Assembly (NCBI RefSeq): GCF_009709615.1
Contig: NZ_WJYA01000007.1
Span: forward strand, 164,338-228,337
From: Winogradskyella ouciana
Lineage (GTDB): Bacteria > Bacteroidota > Bacteroidia > Flavobacteriales > Flavobacteriaceae
Direction of reading: 5' to 3'
Length of the DNA stretch: 64,000 nucleotides
The position numbers and the translations under genes were made by a program. The number at the start of each line of letters is the position of its first letter. Position 1 is the first letter of the stretch. The notes under the pieces were generated by a model. It did not search any database, had not been told where the DNA came from, and saw only the letters and a program-made list of their open reading frames with translations. Shown here one piece after another: positions 27,322-35,571 of this stretch.

Positions 27322-27777
27322 TTACTGAAATACTATAGGTAAATCAGAATTAGGTATTTTCACGATAATGTAAGGTTGGGTGATTACAGTTGTTGCGACT
27401 CCTTCAGGACTTAATTCAGAGATGTTCACTACAATATGTTCAGAATCAATAGAAATATTTAAATCTAAACTGTGTCCTCCAGTTGATTTAATATCATCAA
27501 TTACTGCTATAACTGTGAATTTGGAGAAGTCTATATCCGTTTCTGTAAAACCGTCTGATACATTATTCACGGTGTTCATTTGATTTAATAACGAATCCCA
27601 GGAATTCTGGTCTGTAATAACGAGGTTCTGTTGATCTATATTTTCTTCTCCGGCTCCATGAAGATTTCCTTTGGCAATAAGTGTCGCTTCAACCTCAGAA
27701 GATTCGGTCTTATTTTCGCTTTCGTCACAACTAAATGAAAGGATTGAGAGTAGTATAATCAGTAGACTTTTTTTCAT
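27322..27777 (-). CDS. PrcB-like lipoprotein
   Basis: 151 residues. The lipoprotein signal is MKKSLLIILLSILSFSC (Cys17) with an acidic tether. The body shows a PrcB C-terminal-like pattern: DFSKFTVIAVIDDIKSTGGH, where the GGH turn is typical, and TTVITQPYIIVKIPNSDLPI at the end. PrcB was named as a subunit of a protease complex, but most family members, including this one, have no proven role. It faces guaB tail to tail with a 15-bp gap. Confidence 0.75.
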   Translation of the reverse strand: MKKSLLIILLSILSFSCDESENKTESSEVEATLIAKGNLHGAGEENIDQQNLVITDQNSWDSLLNQMNTVNNVSDGFTETDIDFSKFTVIAVIDDIKSTGGHSLDLNISIDSEHIVVNISELSPEGVATTVITQPYIIVKIPNSDLPIVFQ

Positions 27778-27901
27778 GACTTATGTTATTTGATTTATAA
27801 TTTGCCTTACCTATTAATGAGTTGCGTCAAATCTATAGCAACTTTTTAAGCAGTATTTCCTCTAAGTTAGCTCAAAAAAATTAGAATCCCAAGTTACAAT
27901 A

Positions 27902-27917
27902 AACCGTATCTTTACGG
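27902..27917. promoter_or_regulatory. inverted repeat over the crtY promoter
   Basis: ACCGTA and TACGGT form a perfect 6-bp inverted repeat around TCTT. The overlapping TATCTTTA (27906-27913) is a near match to the -7 element, and the crtY ATG follows at 27934. It could be an operator or a short hairpin at the transcript start. Confidence 0.4.
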
Positions 27918-27933
27918 TCGTTTTAAACAACAA

Positions 27934-29073
27934 ATGAGGAAACACGATTATATCATTTTAGGAGCAGGAGCCTCAGGATTAATGCTGGCATATCGCATGG
28001 CACAAGACACTTATTTTGATGATAAATCGATTTTAATCATTGATAAAGCAAAGGCTAAAGGTAACGACAGAACCTGGTGCTGTTGGGAAGAGGGTAAAGG
28101 TGAGTGGGACGATTTACTCACTAAAACTTGGCCTAATGTTTTCTTCGGAAGCAAAACCTATTCAGAACAGATTGATATTTCTCCATACCATTATAAAATG
28201 ATTCGTAGTGAAGATTTTTATAAATCACTATGGGAAATTATACTTAAAAAACCAAACATCACCTTTATAAATAATACTGTAGATAGCTTTACTGAACTTA
28301 AAGATGGAGTACAGGTTATTACCAAAAAAGGGAGTTATGTTGGCTCAAAACTATTTAATAGTTGGCATAACCCTTCAGTGTATGAGTCTCAAAAAAAGTA
28401 TCCGGTTCTGCAACAGCACTTTGTTGGTTGGTTCGTAAAAACTAAAGAGGAAACTTTTGATGATTCAATGGCAACCTTCATGGATTTTACAGTGCCACAG
28501 AACGGTAATACACGTTTTATGTATGTCTTGCCAATGGATAAAAATACAGCACTGTTTGAATACACCTTGTTTTCAAAAGATTTACTAGAACAACCAGAAT
28601 ACGAGGATGCCATTAAAGATTATTTGGAAGAACGAGGAATTGGAGATTATGAAGTTATAGAGAAAGAAAAAGGCTCTATACCAATGACGGCTTTTAAGTT
28701 TTCAGAATTGAACTCTAAACATATTTTAAACATAGGCACAGCAGGCGGATGGACAAAAGCCAGTACAGGCTATACCTTTAGTAATACAATAAAAAAAACA
28801 AAGGCTTTAATTGGGTTCTTAAAACAGGAAAGTGACTTGTCTAAATTTCATAGAAAATCAAAATTTCACTTTTACGATGCTATCTTCTTAGATGTATTGG
28901 CGAATCATAATAATGAGGGAGCGGCATTATTTTCATCCATGTTTAAAAAGGCTGATGTTAAAACCATATTCAAGTTTTTAGATGAAGAGTCGAGTTTACT
29001 TGAAGATTCAAAGATCATTCTTTCAGTACCACCAAAACGATTTATACAGGCTTTCCTAAAGCGATTGTTTTAA
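27934..29073 (+). CDS. crtY: lycopene beta-cyclase
   Basis: 379 residues. It closes the ends of lycopene into beta-ionone rings to give beta-carotene. The N-terminal dinucleotide motif YIILGAGASGLMLAYRMA and the family signature KGNDRTWCCWEEG identify it as the flavobacterial CrtY type, supported by PMTAFKFSELNSKHILNIGT and AGGWTKASTGYTF. It stands alone, 11 kb from the other carotenoid genes at 40.2-43.9 kb, which lack a cyclase, so it completes that pathway. Its stop codon overlaps that of the convergent small gene by 3 bp. Confidence 0.92.
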   Translation: MRKHDYIILGAGASGLMLAYRMAQDTYFDDKSILIIDKAKAKGNDRTWCCWEEGKGEWDDLLTKTWPNVFFGSKTYSEQIDISPYHYKMIRSEDFYKSLWEIILKKPNITFINNTVDSFTELKDGVQVITKKGSYVGSKLFNSWHNPSVYESQKKYPVLQQHFVGWFVKTKEETFDDSMATFMDFTVPQNGNTRFMYVLPMDKNTALFEYTLFSKDLLEQPEYEDAIKDYLEERGIGDYEVIEKEKGSIPMTAFKFSELNSKHILNIGTAGGWTKASTGYTFSNTIKKTKALIGFLKQESDLSKFHRKSKFHFYDAIFLDVLANHNNEGAALFSSMFKKADVKTIFKFLDEESSLLEDSKIILSVPPKRFIQAFLKRLF

Positions 29074-29309
29074 GCCTCGGTGTAAACTTGTCCTCGATGA
29101 GGTTTTAACGCATCTCTAACAGGTATCATTTCAGACTCATCAACAACTAAGAAAGCAATACTGTGCATTTCACTTAAGGTTTCAACACCTGTTATAGTAA
29201 TATTCAAATCGTTTATAGCAATATATTCTTTTAGATGAACCAAATGGTGCTCTGCTGTTTTCTGACTGACAGGACCTCTAAAGTCCCATATTAATTTTAG
29301 CCTACGCAT
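29070..29309 (-). CDS. conserved-looking small protein downstream of SRPBCC gene
   Basis: 79 residues from the ATG at 29309, starting MRRLKLIWDFRGPVSQKTAE. I do not recognise the family. The layout suggests a small alpha/beta domain (KLIWDFRG; HHLVHLKEYIAINDL; ITITGVETLSEMHSIAFLVV; MIPVRDALKP). Its ATG overlaps the stop of the SRPBCC gene by 8 bp (ATGCGTAG), a strong coupling sign, so it is likely real. A longer in-frame start at 29336 would run deep into the upstream gene. Confidence 0.65.
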   Translation of the reverse strand: MRRLKLIWDFRGPVSQKTAEHHLVHLKEYIAINDLNITITGVETLSEMHSIAFLVVDESEMIPVRDALKPHRGQVYTEA

Positions 29310-29757
29310 TGGCAACTGAGTTGCCGTTTTCGACAAAATTTTTAAAGTTGGTCATGTATTTTTTGGTTTGTTTTTTAAAGGCCCTCGGCATTAAAAACAA
29401 CATGGTATTCATTACAAAGTTTGTAGGTTCAAATTCATTTTTGCAAATCCATTTGGTGTGACCTTGTGGAGTACTTTCAAAGTAGTTCTGTTGTATGTTT
29501 CTAACACCTTTTGTGTTGTATGTAGCATGAAATTCATTTGGGAAATTTTGTTTAGTAATAGTTTCGATCAGTTCCATTTTGCGTTTGCCGAAATCGTAGT
29601 TTAGCTTCATTTTGGCTCCAAATTCACCAGGTGTACCAGAAATGTGTTCCGCACCAACCAAACCCTCTTGCCAATGCTTCATGTTTTCGGTAGAGTTCAT
29701 TTTGTTTATGACCTCTTTCAGTGGTTTTTTTATTATAATTTCAGTCGTATATTTCAT
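29302..29757 (-). CDS. SRPBCC (START-like) family protein
   Basis: 151 residues with no signal peptide. The pattern MKYTTEIIIKKPLKEVINKM at the N-terminus, the central GKRKMELIETITKQNFPNEF, and the C-terminal helix rich in Lys fit the helix-grip SRPBCC fold, which binds hydrophobic ligands. The ligand is unknown. It is coupled to the downstream 79-residue gene. A TATCTTTA -7-like box lies shortly upstream on the minus strand. Confidence 0.75.
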   Translation of the reverse strand: MKYTTEIIIKKPLKEVINKMNSTENMKHWQEGLVGAEHISGTPGEFGAKMKLNYDFGKRKMELIETITKQNFPNEFHATYNTKGVRNIQQNYFESTPQGHTKWICKNEFEPTNFVMNTMLFLMPRAFKKQTKKYMTNFKNFVENGNSVANA

Positions 29758-29927
29758 GTTATAACGATAAAGATTTAAAGATAAATAAAAGCACTAATAC
29801 TAACTTTAATTTATCGACGTTTCTACCATTTTAGAAGTTGTAATAACCATATTGTTGATCTTCACATATCAATTAAATTATGCGTGCTCTTCAACTTGTA
29901 GAATAGGTGATTTATGTTATTTTTGCT

Positions 29928-29935
29928 GAACCTCT
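29928..29935 (+). promoter_or_regulatory. -7 element upstream of the parvulin operon
   Basis: TATTTTTG followed by CT fits the -7 consensus, about 50 bp before the ATG at 29986. No TTG at 19-21 bp. Confidence 0.4.
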
Positions 29936-29985
29936 AAATTAAGAGCGTTAGGTTAAATATTGTTAAGATTTAAAGAAGAACAGAT

Positions 29986-31932
29986 ATGAAAGTGAAATTT
30001 AAATTAATGCTTTTAGCGTTGCTTGCACTAAACGTTTCTTTTTCTCAAGAGAAAGATGAAGTACTGTTGAAAGTAGATGACGAACCTATAATGACTTCAG
30101 AATTTTTAAGGGTTTACAACAAAAATTTAGATTTAGTAAAAGACGAAAGTCAAAAGGATGTCGATGGCTACTTAAAATTGTTTACAGAATATCAGTTAAA
30201 ATTAAAAGAAGCCAAACGATTAAAATTGCATGAGGATGCAAATTACCAGCGCGAATTTCTAAGATATAAAAATCAACTGACCAAGAATTACCTCTCAGAA
30301 AACAAAGTTACTGAAGCTTTGGTTAAGGAGGCTTATGACCGAAGTAATATGGACATTAATGCGTCACATGTATTGGTAAGGTTGGACGAAAATGCTAAGG
30401 ACACATTAAATGCATATAATGAAGTTTTACAGTTAAGGGAGCGTGTTTTAAATGAAGGATTTGATGCGGTAAAGAAAGACATGCACAATGGGCAAACCAT
30501 TTTTTTAGAAGACTTAGGTTATTTTTCTGCATTTAAGATGGTATATAATTTTGAAACGGCAGCCTTCAACACACCAAAGGGTGAAATTTCCATGCCGTTT
30601 AGAACCCAGTTTGGTTATCATGTTGTAAAAGTTAATGACAAGCGACCATCAAGAGGTACGATTACAGCTGCGCATATCATGATTGCATTAGAGCAAAAGG
30701 ACTCACTCTTAAACCCTGAACAACGCATCAATGATATCTATAAAAAAATACAACAAGGCGAAAATTTTGAGTCTTTGGCAAAGCAATTCTCTGATGATAA
30801 AAGCTCTGCCAAAAACGGTGGAAAATTAACGCCTTTCAAAAGTGGTCAACTGAGCTCTACCGAGTTTGAAGACCAGGCTTTTGCATTAAAGAATGATGGA
30901 GATATAAGCCAACCTTTTAAAACAGAATACGGTTGGCATATTGTTAAGCGAATAGAACTTAAGCCCATTCAAACTTTTGATGAGTTAAAACCTACTTTAG
31001 AAGCAAGGGTTAAAAGAGACTCTAGGTCTAAGTTGATAAATACAGCGATGGTAAATGAGTTGAAAAAGCGTTACGAAATCTCATATAATCCTGAAGCTAA
31101 AGCCTATTTTGAGTCTATACTATCCAAAGACTTTTTTTCACGTTCATGGAGACTGCCAGAAAACTTCGATAAGGACAAGACGGTTTTCACAATCAACGAT
31201 AGACCATTTACTTACAATGAATTTGGCCGTCATCTCATGTCTGCTCAGCGTGCTTATGGAAATAAAAGCGTGCCATTTTCTGTGGTCGTAGATAAAGAAT
31301 TAGATAAGTTTTTTGAAAGATCGATTCTACAATATAGAGAGGATAACCTAGAGTCAGAAAATCAAGATTTTGCTAATATCCTAAAGGAATATAGAGATGG
31401 ATTATTGTTGTTTGATTTAATGGAAAAAGAAGTCTGGAATAAAGCCTCAAAGGACTCAGTGGGATTAGAAGCATATTACAACAAAAATAAGTCTAAATAT
31501 CAATGGAATGAAAGAGTAGAAGTGGTGATGGCTTCTTCTGCTAATGAAGCTAATGCCCAAAAGGTTTTAAAAATGATGAAAAAGGGTAAATCTCAGGAGG
31601 ACATTAATGCCGAGTTGAATACGGACTCTAAAAAGAACATCATTTTCACCAAAGGCACCTACGATATAAATGATAGTAAGTTACCAACCAGCTTTGAAGT
31701 AAAGGAAGGCGTGTCTAAAATTTATGAGCACAACGATGCATTCCATGTCTTTGATGTAAAGGCTGTTTTACCAGCAGGAAACAAAAGCTTGAAAGAAGCA
31801 AAAGGTAATGTGATCAATGATTATCAAGAACAACTAGAGGCCAACTGGATAGATGGTCTTTACAAACGTTTTAGCGTTGAGGTCAATGAAGACGTGTTAC
31901 AGAACGTGAAATCTAAAATTAGAAAACAATAA
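29986..31932 (+). CDS. periplasmic parvulin-type peptidyl-prolyl isomerase
   Basis: 648 residues. A signal peptide (to about residue 21, SFSQ) precedes a SurA-N-like helical region (about 22-115). Two PpiC/parvulin domains follow: about 120-225 (INASHVLVRL ... FRTQFGYHVVKVND) and about 228-328 (ITAAHIMIAL ... FKTEYGWHIVKRIE). The C-terminal 300 residues are a helical chaperone-like part with further PpiC-like traces. It likely helps outer-membrane and secreted proteins fold in the periplasm. It is the first of three folding-factor genes set 5 bp or less apart or overlapping. Confidence 0.88.
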   Translation: MKVKFKLMLLALLALNVSFSQEKDEVLLKVDDEPIMTSEFLRVYNKNLDLVKDESQKDVDGYLKLFTEYQLKLKEAKRLKLHEDANYQREFLRYKNQLTKNYLSENKVTEALVKEAYDRSNMDINASHVLVRLDENAKDTLNAYNEVLQLRERVLNEGFDAVKKDMHNGQTIFLEDLGYFSAFKMVYNFETAAFNTPKGEISMPFRTQFGYHVVKVNDKRPSRGTITAAHIMIALEQKDSLLNPEQRINDIYKKIQQGENFESLAKQFSDDKSSAKNGGKLTPFKSGQLSSTEFEDQAFALKNDGDISQPFKTEYGWHIVKRIELKPIQTFDELKPTLEARVKRDSRSKLINTAMVNELKKRYEISYNPEAKAYFESILSKDFFSRSWRLPENFDKDKTVFTINDRPFTYNEFGRHLMSAQRAYGNKSVPFSVVVDKELDKFFERSILQYREDNLESENQDFANILKEYRDGLLLFDLMEKEVWNKASKDSVGLEAYYNKNKSKYQWNERVEVVMASSANEANAQKVLKMMKKGKSQEDINAELNTDSKKNIIFTKGTYDINDSKLPTSFEVKEGVSKIYEHNDAFHVFDVKAVLPAGNKSLKEAKGNVINDYQEQLEANWIDGLYKRFSVEVNEDVLQNVKSKIRKQ

Positions 31933-31937
31933 TTTTT

Positions 31938-32789
31938 TTGAAAAAATCCCTCTTTATATTAACCACGTGTATTTTGCTTCACGGTTGTGATTTCTTTAAA
32001 ACAACTGATGATCGCGAACCCATAGCACGAGTAAACGACTCTTATTTATACAAAGAGGATGTTGCGGACGTAGTACCCGAAGGTGCAAGCAAAGAGGACA
32101 GTCTCCTTATGGTCAACGCTTACATTAATCGTTGGGCAAGACAATTGTTGCTTATGGATGGCGCTTTATTAAATCTTTCTGAAGACAAGCAAGAAGACTT
32201 TTCTAAACTGGTTGATCAATATAAGAACGACCTCTACACAAAAGCTTATTTAGAAGCTTTGGTGAAGAAAAATATAGATACGGCTGTTAACAAAAATGAA
32301 GCTGAAGTATTTTATGAGGCCAATAAAGAGTCTTTTAAACTCAATGATGATCTATTACAGTTTAGATATATAAGTTTACCCTTAAACCCAATTAATTTAG
32401 ATACCATAAAGAAGAGATTTAGACGCTTCAAATTAAAGGATAAACGCTATTTAGACTCTTTGTCTGTGCAGTTTAAGAGCTATTCACTTAATGATTCACT
32501 ATGGGTAAAATATAATCAGGTAGCAGAAAAAGTTCCTGTTGTAAATCAAGAAAATAAAAACCAACTGTTAAAAAAAACTAATTTCTTACAACTCAAAGAT
32601 TCATTAAACCTATATTTGATGCAAGTTAATGACGTACGTTTGCATAATGATTATGCACCATTGGATTACGTCATGCCTTCAATAAAACAAATTGTTATAA
32701 ATAAACGGAAGTTAGAGCTTATTAAGCAACTAGAAAATGATATTACAAAAGATGCAATTAAAAACAATAAATTTCAAATATATAACTAG
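31938..32789 (+). CDS. SurA-N-like periplasmic lipoprotein
   Basis: 283 residues opening with TTG at 31938, since the frame begins TTG-AAA-AAA and yields a proper lipoprotein signal (KKSLFILTTCILLHGC, lipid Cys16). The body resembles SurA/PpiC N-terminal regions (IARVNDSYLYKEDV, VNAYINRWARQLLLMDGALL), but I see no parvulin catalytic domain, so it is probably a chaperone-only relative. It sits 5 bp after the first isomerase and overlaps the second, so all three should act together. Confidence 0.75.
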   Translation: MKKSLFILTTCILLHGCDFFKTTDDREPIARVNDSYLYKEDVADVVPEGASKEDSLLMVNAYINRWARQLLLMDGALLNLSEDKQEDFSKLVDQYKNDLYTKAYLEALVKKNIDTAVNKNEAEVFYEANKESFKLNDDLLQFRYISLPLNPINLDTIKKRFRRFKLKDKRYLDSLSVQFKSYSLNDSLWVKYNQVAEKVPVVNQENKNQLLKKTNFLQLKDSLNLYLMQVNDVRLHNDYAPLDYVMPSIKQIVINKRKLELIKQLENDITKDAIKNNKFQIYN

Positions 32790-34197
32790 CACAGCGGCTT
32801 TTTGCTGTATGTTCTTTTTTGGTTTTATTCATTCACAAGAAATTATTCCTGATGAAGAAACACCTAAAATAAAAGCTAAGGATAGTATTGTAAACCAAAC
32901 ACGGATTAAAGCCGATGGTGTGGCAGCCGTAGTTGGTGATTACATTGTTTTAGAGTCTGATTTAGATCGTGAAATTGCTCAGTTAGAAGCCCAAGGTGCG
33001 GATTTATCTGGTATAACACGCTGCGAACTTTTTGGTAGCCTTTTGGAGAAAAAATTATATGCACATCAAGCTGTTCAAGATAGTGTAATAGTTAACGAAC
33101 TGTACATTCAGTCTTTAGTAGAGCAGCAAATACAAGGTATCATGGCGCAGACAAATGGCGACATGCAAGGAATGTTAGAATTTTATAAGAAGGATTCTGA
33201 AGAAGCGCTTAGAGAAGAAATGTATGAGATAAATAAGAATAATTATCTGGCTCAAGAAATGCAAACTAAGGTCATTAAAGATGTTGAAATAACTCCTGAG
33301 GAAGTAAGAACGTTTTTTAATGACATTCCAGAAGATGAAAGACCAACGTTTGGTACGGAATTAAAGGTTGCTCAGATTGTTGTTATTCCAGAGGTTACCG
33401 AAGAGGCAAAACAAGAAGTTATTGAAAAGCTTAAAGGTTATAAAAAGGATGTGGAAGAAAACGGAGCCAGCTTTACAACTAAGGCATTATTTTATTCTGA
33501 AGATACAGGCTCTAAAAACAATGGCGGGTTATTGCCAACTATGAATAGAAAGCAACCAAGAATGGTGAAGGAGTTTAGAGATGTGGCTTTCAACTTGCAA
33601 GAAGGTGAAATTTCAGAACCGTTCGAAACAGATTTTGGATACCATATTATATATCTCGAAAAAATTAGAGGGCAAGAGTACGACGTAAGACATATTTTAT
33701 TGAGACCAAAGTTGACGGCAGAAGCAATTCAGAAGGCAAAAGATGAAATAGACATGGTTAGGGAAAAAATAGTTGATGGAAGCATTTCTTTTGCAGAAGC
33801 TGCTAGAGAGTTTAGTGATGAAAAAGAGACCAAGTATGAAGGAGGTCAATTAACCAATCCTACAACACAAGACTTTAATTTTGAACTAACCAAAATGGAC
33901 ACTGAGATGTACACTCAGATTCAAGATTTAAAAGATGGTGAGGTTAGCCCAGTAATACAAGATGAAGATAGAATCAATAGAATTAAGTTTAAGATTATGA
34001 CGGTTACGGACAGAATTAATGACCATAAGGCTGATTACTCTAGAGACTATCTAAAAATTAAGGAACTTGCATTACAGGATAAACAAATAAAAGCCATAGA
34101 GAAATGGCAGAAAGAAACCATTGCAGAGACTTATATAAAGATCAACGGTGAATACAGAGATTGTGATTACCAAAGTAACTGGCTAAAAACACAATAG
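32752..34197 (+). CDS. SurA-like peptidyl-prolyl isomerase
   Basis: 481 residues if started at ATG 32752, which gives the signal peptide MQLKTINFKYITSTAAFCCM ending near HSQ; ATG 32737 is an alternative adding five residues. A SurA-N domain (AVVGDYIVLESDLDREIAQL, about 55-170) precedes two parvulin domains at about 190-300 (FETDFGYHIIYLEKI) and 305-410 (YDVRHILLRPKLTAEAI). This layout is that of SurA, the periplasmic chaperone for beta-barrel proteins. It overlaps the preceding lipoprotein gene by about 38 bp, and the MoxR gene follows 3 bp later. Confidence 0.88.
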   Translation: MQLKTINFKYITSTAAFCCMFFFGFIHSQEIIPDEETPKIKAKDSIVNQTRIKADGVAAVVGDYIVLESDLDREIAQLEAQGADLSGITRCELFGSLLEKKLYAHQAVQDSVIVNELYIQSLVEQQIQGIMAQTNGDMQGMLEFYKKDSEEALREEMYEINKNNYLAQEMQTKVIKDVEITPEEVRTFFNDIPEDERPTFGTELKVAQIVVIPEVTEEAKQEVIEKLKGYKKDVEENGASFTTKALFYSEDTGSKNNGGLLPTMNRKQPRMVKEFRDVAFNLQEGEISEPFETDFGYHIIYLEKIRGQEYDVRHILLRPKLTAEAIQKAKDEIDMVREKIVDGSISFAEAAREFSDEKETKYEGGQLTNPTTQDFNFELTKMDTEMYTQIQDLKDGEVSPVIQDEDRINRIKFKIMTVTDRINDHKADYSRDYLKIKELALQDKQIKAIEKWQKETIAETYIKINGEYRDCDYQSNWLKTQ

Positions 34198-34200
34198 AAT

Positions 34201-35154
34201 ATGTCTGATGTTACCACAATCGAAAACTTTGTAAAAAAATATAAGGCACTAAAGCAAGAAATCGCTAAAGTCATTATTGGTCAAGATGATGTAGTAGATC
34301 AAATTTTAATCTCTATATTCTCTGGTGGGCACTCGCTTTTAATAGGTGTGCCAGGCTTAGCAAAAACCTTGATGGTAAATACTATTGCCCAAGCTTTAGG
34401 TTTAGACTTTAAGCGTATACAATTTACACCAGACTTAATGCCTAGTGATATTTTAGGAAGCGAAATTCTTGATGAAAATCGTCATTTTAAGTTCATTAAA
34501 GGGCCAATTTTTGCTAATATTATTTTGGCAGACGAGATTAACAGAACACCACCAAAAACTCAGGCAGCGTTGTTGGAGGCAATGCAAGAGCGCGCTGTAA
34601 CCGTTGCAGGTCACAATTATAAACTTAACTTGCCTTATTTTGTATTGGCAACCCAAAATCCAATTGAGCAAGAAGGAACATATCCATTGCCTGAAGCACA
34701 GTTGGACCGTTTCATGTTTGCGATCAATTTAGAGTATCCTTCTTTTAAGGAAGAAGTGGATGTGGTAAAAACCACAACTACAGATGTTCAGGCAACCGTA
34801 AACCCTTTGTTTACTGCACAAGAGATCATTGATTTTCAGAATGTGATTAGACGCATTCCGGTGGCAGATAATGTTATTGAATATGCTGTCTCTTTGGTGA
34901 GTAAAACAAGACCAAAAGCAGATTCTGCTGCAGATATTGTAAGGGAGTTTGTAGATTGGGGAGCAGGACCACGTGCATCTCAAAATTTAATTCTTGCGGC
35001 AAAAACTCATGCTGCTACACTTGGGAAGTTTTCACCAGATATAGAAAACATTCAAGCTGTTGCAACAGGAATTCTAAGACATAGAATTATTAAAAACTAC
35101 AAAGCAGATGCTGAAGGTGTAAGTGATGAAAAAATTATTGAAAGCCTATTTTAA
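34201..35154 (+). CDS. MoxR-family AAA+ ATPase
   Basis: 317 residues, the usual MoxR size. Walker A is GVPGLAKTLMV, Walker B IILADEINR, followed by TPPKTQAALLEAMQERAVTV, sensor 1 LATQNPIEQEGTYPLPEAQL and DRFMF. MoxR ATPases are chaperone-like and usually pair with DUF58/VWA proteins; none is present here, the partner genes being periplasmic isomerases. It lies 3 bp after the SurA-like gene. Confidence 0.92.
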   Translation: MSDVTTIENFVKKYKALKQEIAKVIIGQDDVVDQILISIFSGGHSLLIGVPGLAKTLMVNTIAQALGLDFKRIQFTPDLMPSDILGSEILDENRHFKFIKGPIFANIILADEINRTPPKTQAALLEAMQERAVTVAGHNYKLNLPYFVLATQNPIEQEGTYPLPEAQLDRFMFAINLEYPSFKEEVDVVKTTTTDVQATVNPLFTAQEIIDFQNVIRRIPVADNVIEYAVSLVSKTRPKADSAADIVREFVDWGAGPRASQNLILAAKTHAATLGKFSPDIENIQAVATGILRHRIIKNYKADAEGVSDEKIIESLF

Positions 35155-35159
35155 ATCTT

Positions 35160-35360
35160 ATGAAAACTAGTAAAAGAAGACTTATTCCTGCAATAATCAT
35201 TTTTTTGATTGGTCTTGCTTTTACCATTATTGGTACACTTTTTAAAATTCAGCATTGGACTTTTGCAAGTGAACTTTTCACAATTGGCAATCTATTTATG
35301 GTCATTGGAATTGTTGTAACCATCCTCATATTATTGAGAATTTATAGGACAAAGCCTTAA
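35160..35360 (+). CDS. two-helix membrane protein, GldL N-terminus-like
   Basis: 66 residues with two hydrophobic helices (about 9-28 and 40-58) joined by FKIQHWTFASEL. The pattern of helix, LFKIxHW, then helix resembles the N-terminal membrane part of GldL, the gliding/T9SS motor protein, but all of the cytoplasmic GldL region is absent. Such short relatives are common in Flavobacteriia, and their role is unknown. It begins 5 bp after the MoxR stop. Confidence 0.65.
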   Translation: MKTSKRRLIPAIIIFLIGLAFTIIGTLFKIQHWTFASELFTIGNLFMVIGIVVTILILLRIYRTKP

Positions 35361-35521
35361 ATTCATAATTATTCTAAATAATAGAATTTATTAAATTGAT
35401 ATATAAATCCCTGTTTTACTGTTAATTATTCATATAATTATCAGAGATATAAATAGTTTGTGATTTATTTTCAATAAAAATGCGATTTCGTTACATATTT
35501 TTAAAAACGCTAAGGAATTCG

Positions 35522-35529
35522 TAATTTTG
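35522..35529 (+). promoter_or_regulatory. -7 element of the aconitase promoter
   Basis: TAATTTTG fits the -7 consensus, 42 bp upstream of the aconitase ATG. The -33 region lacks a TTG at proper spacing. Confidence 0.45.
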
Positions 35530-35571
35530 TACTGCTAAAAAATTGAATTATCAACCTCATAAAAATACTAT

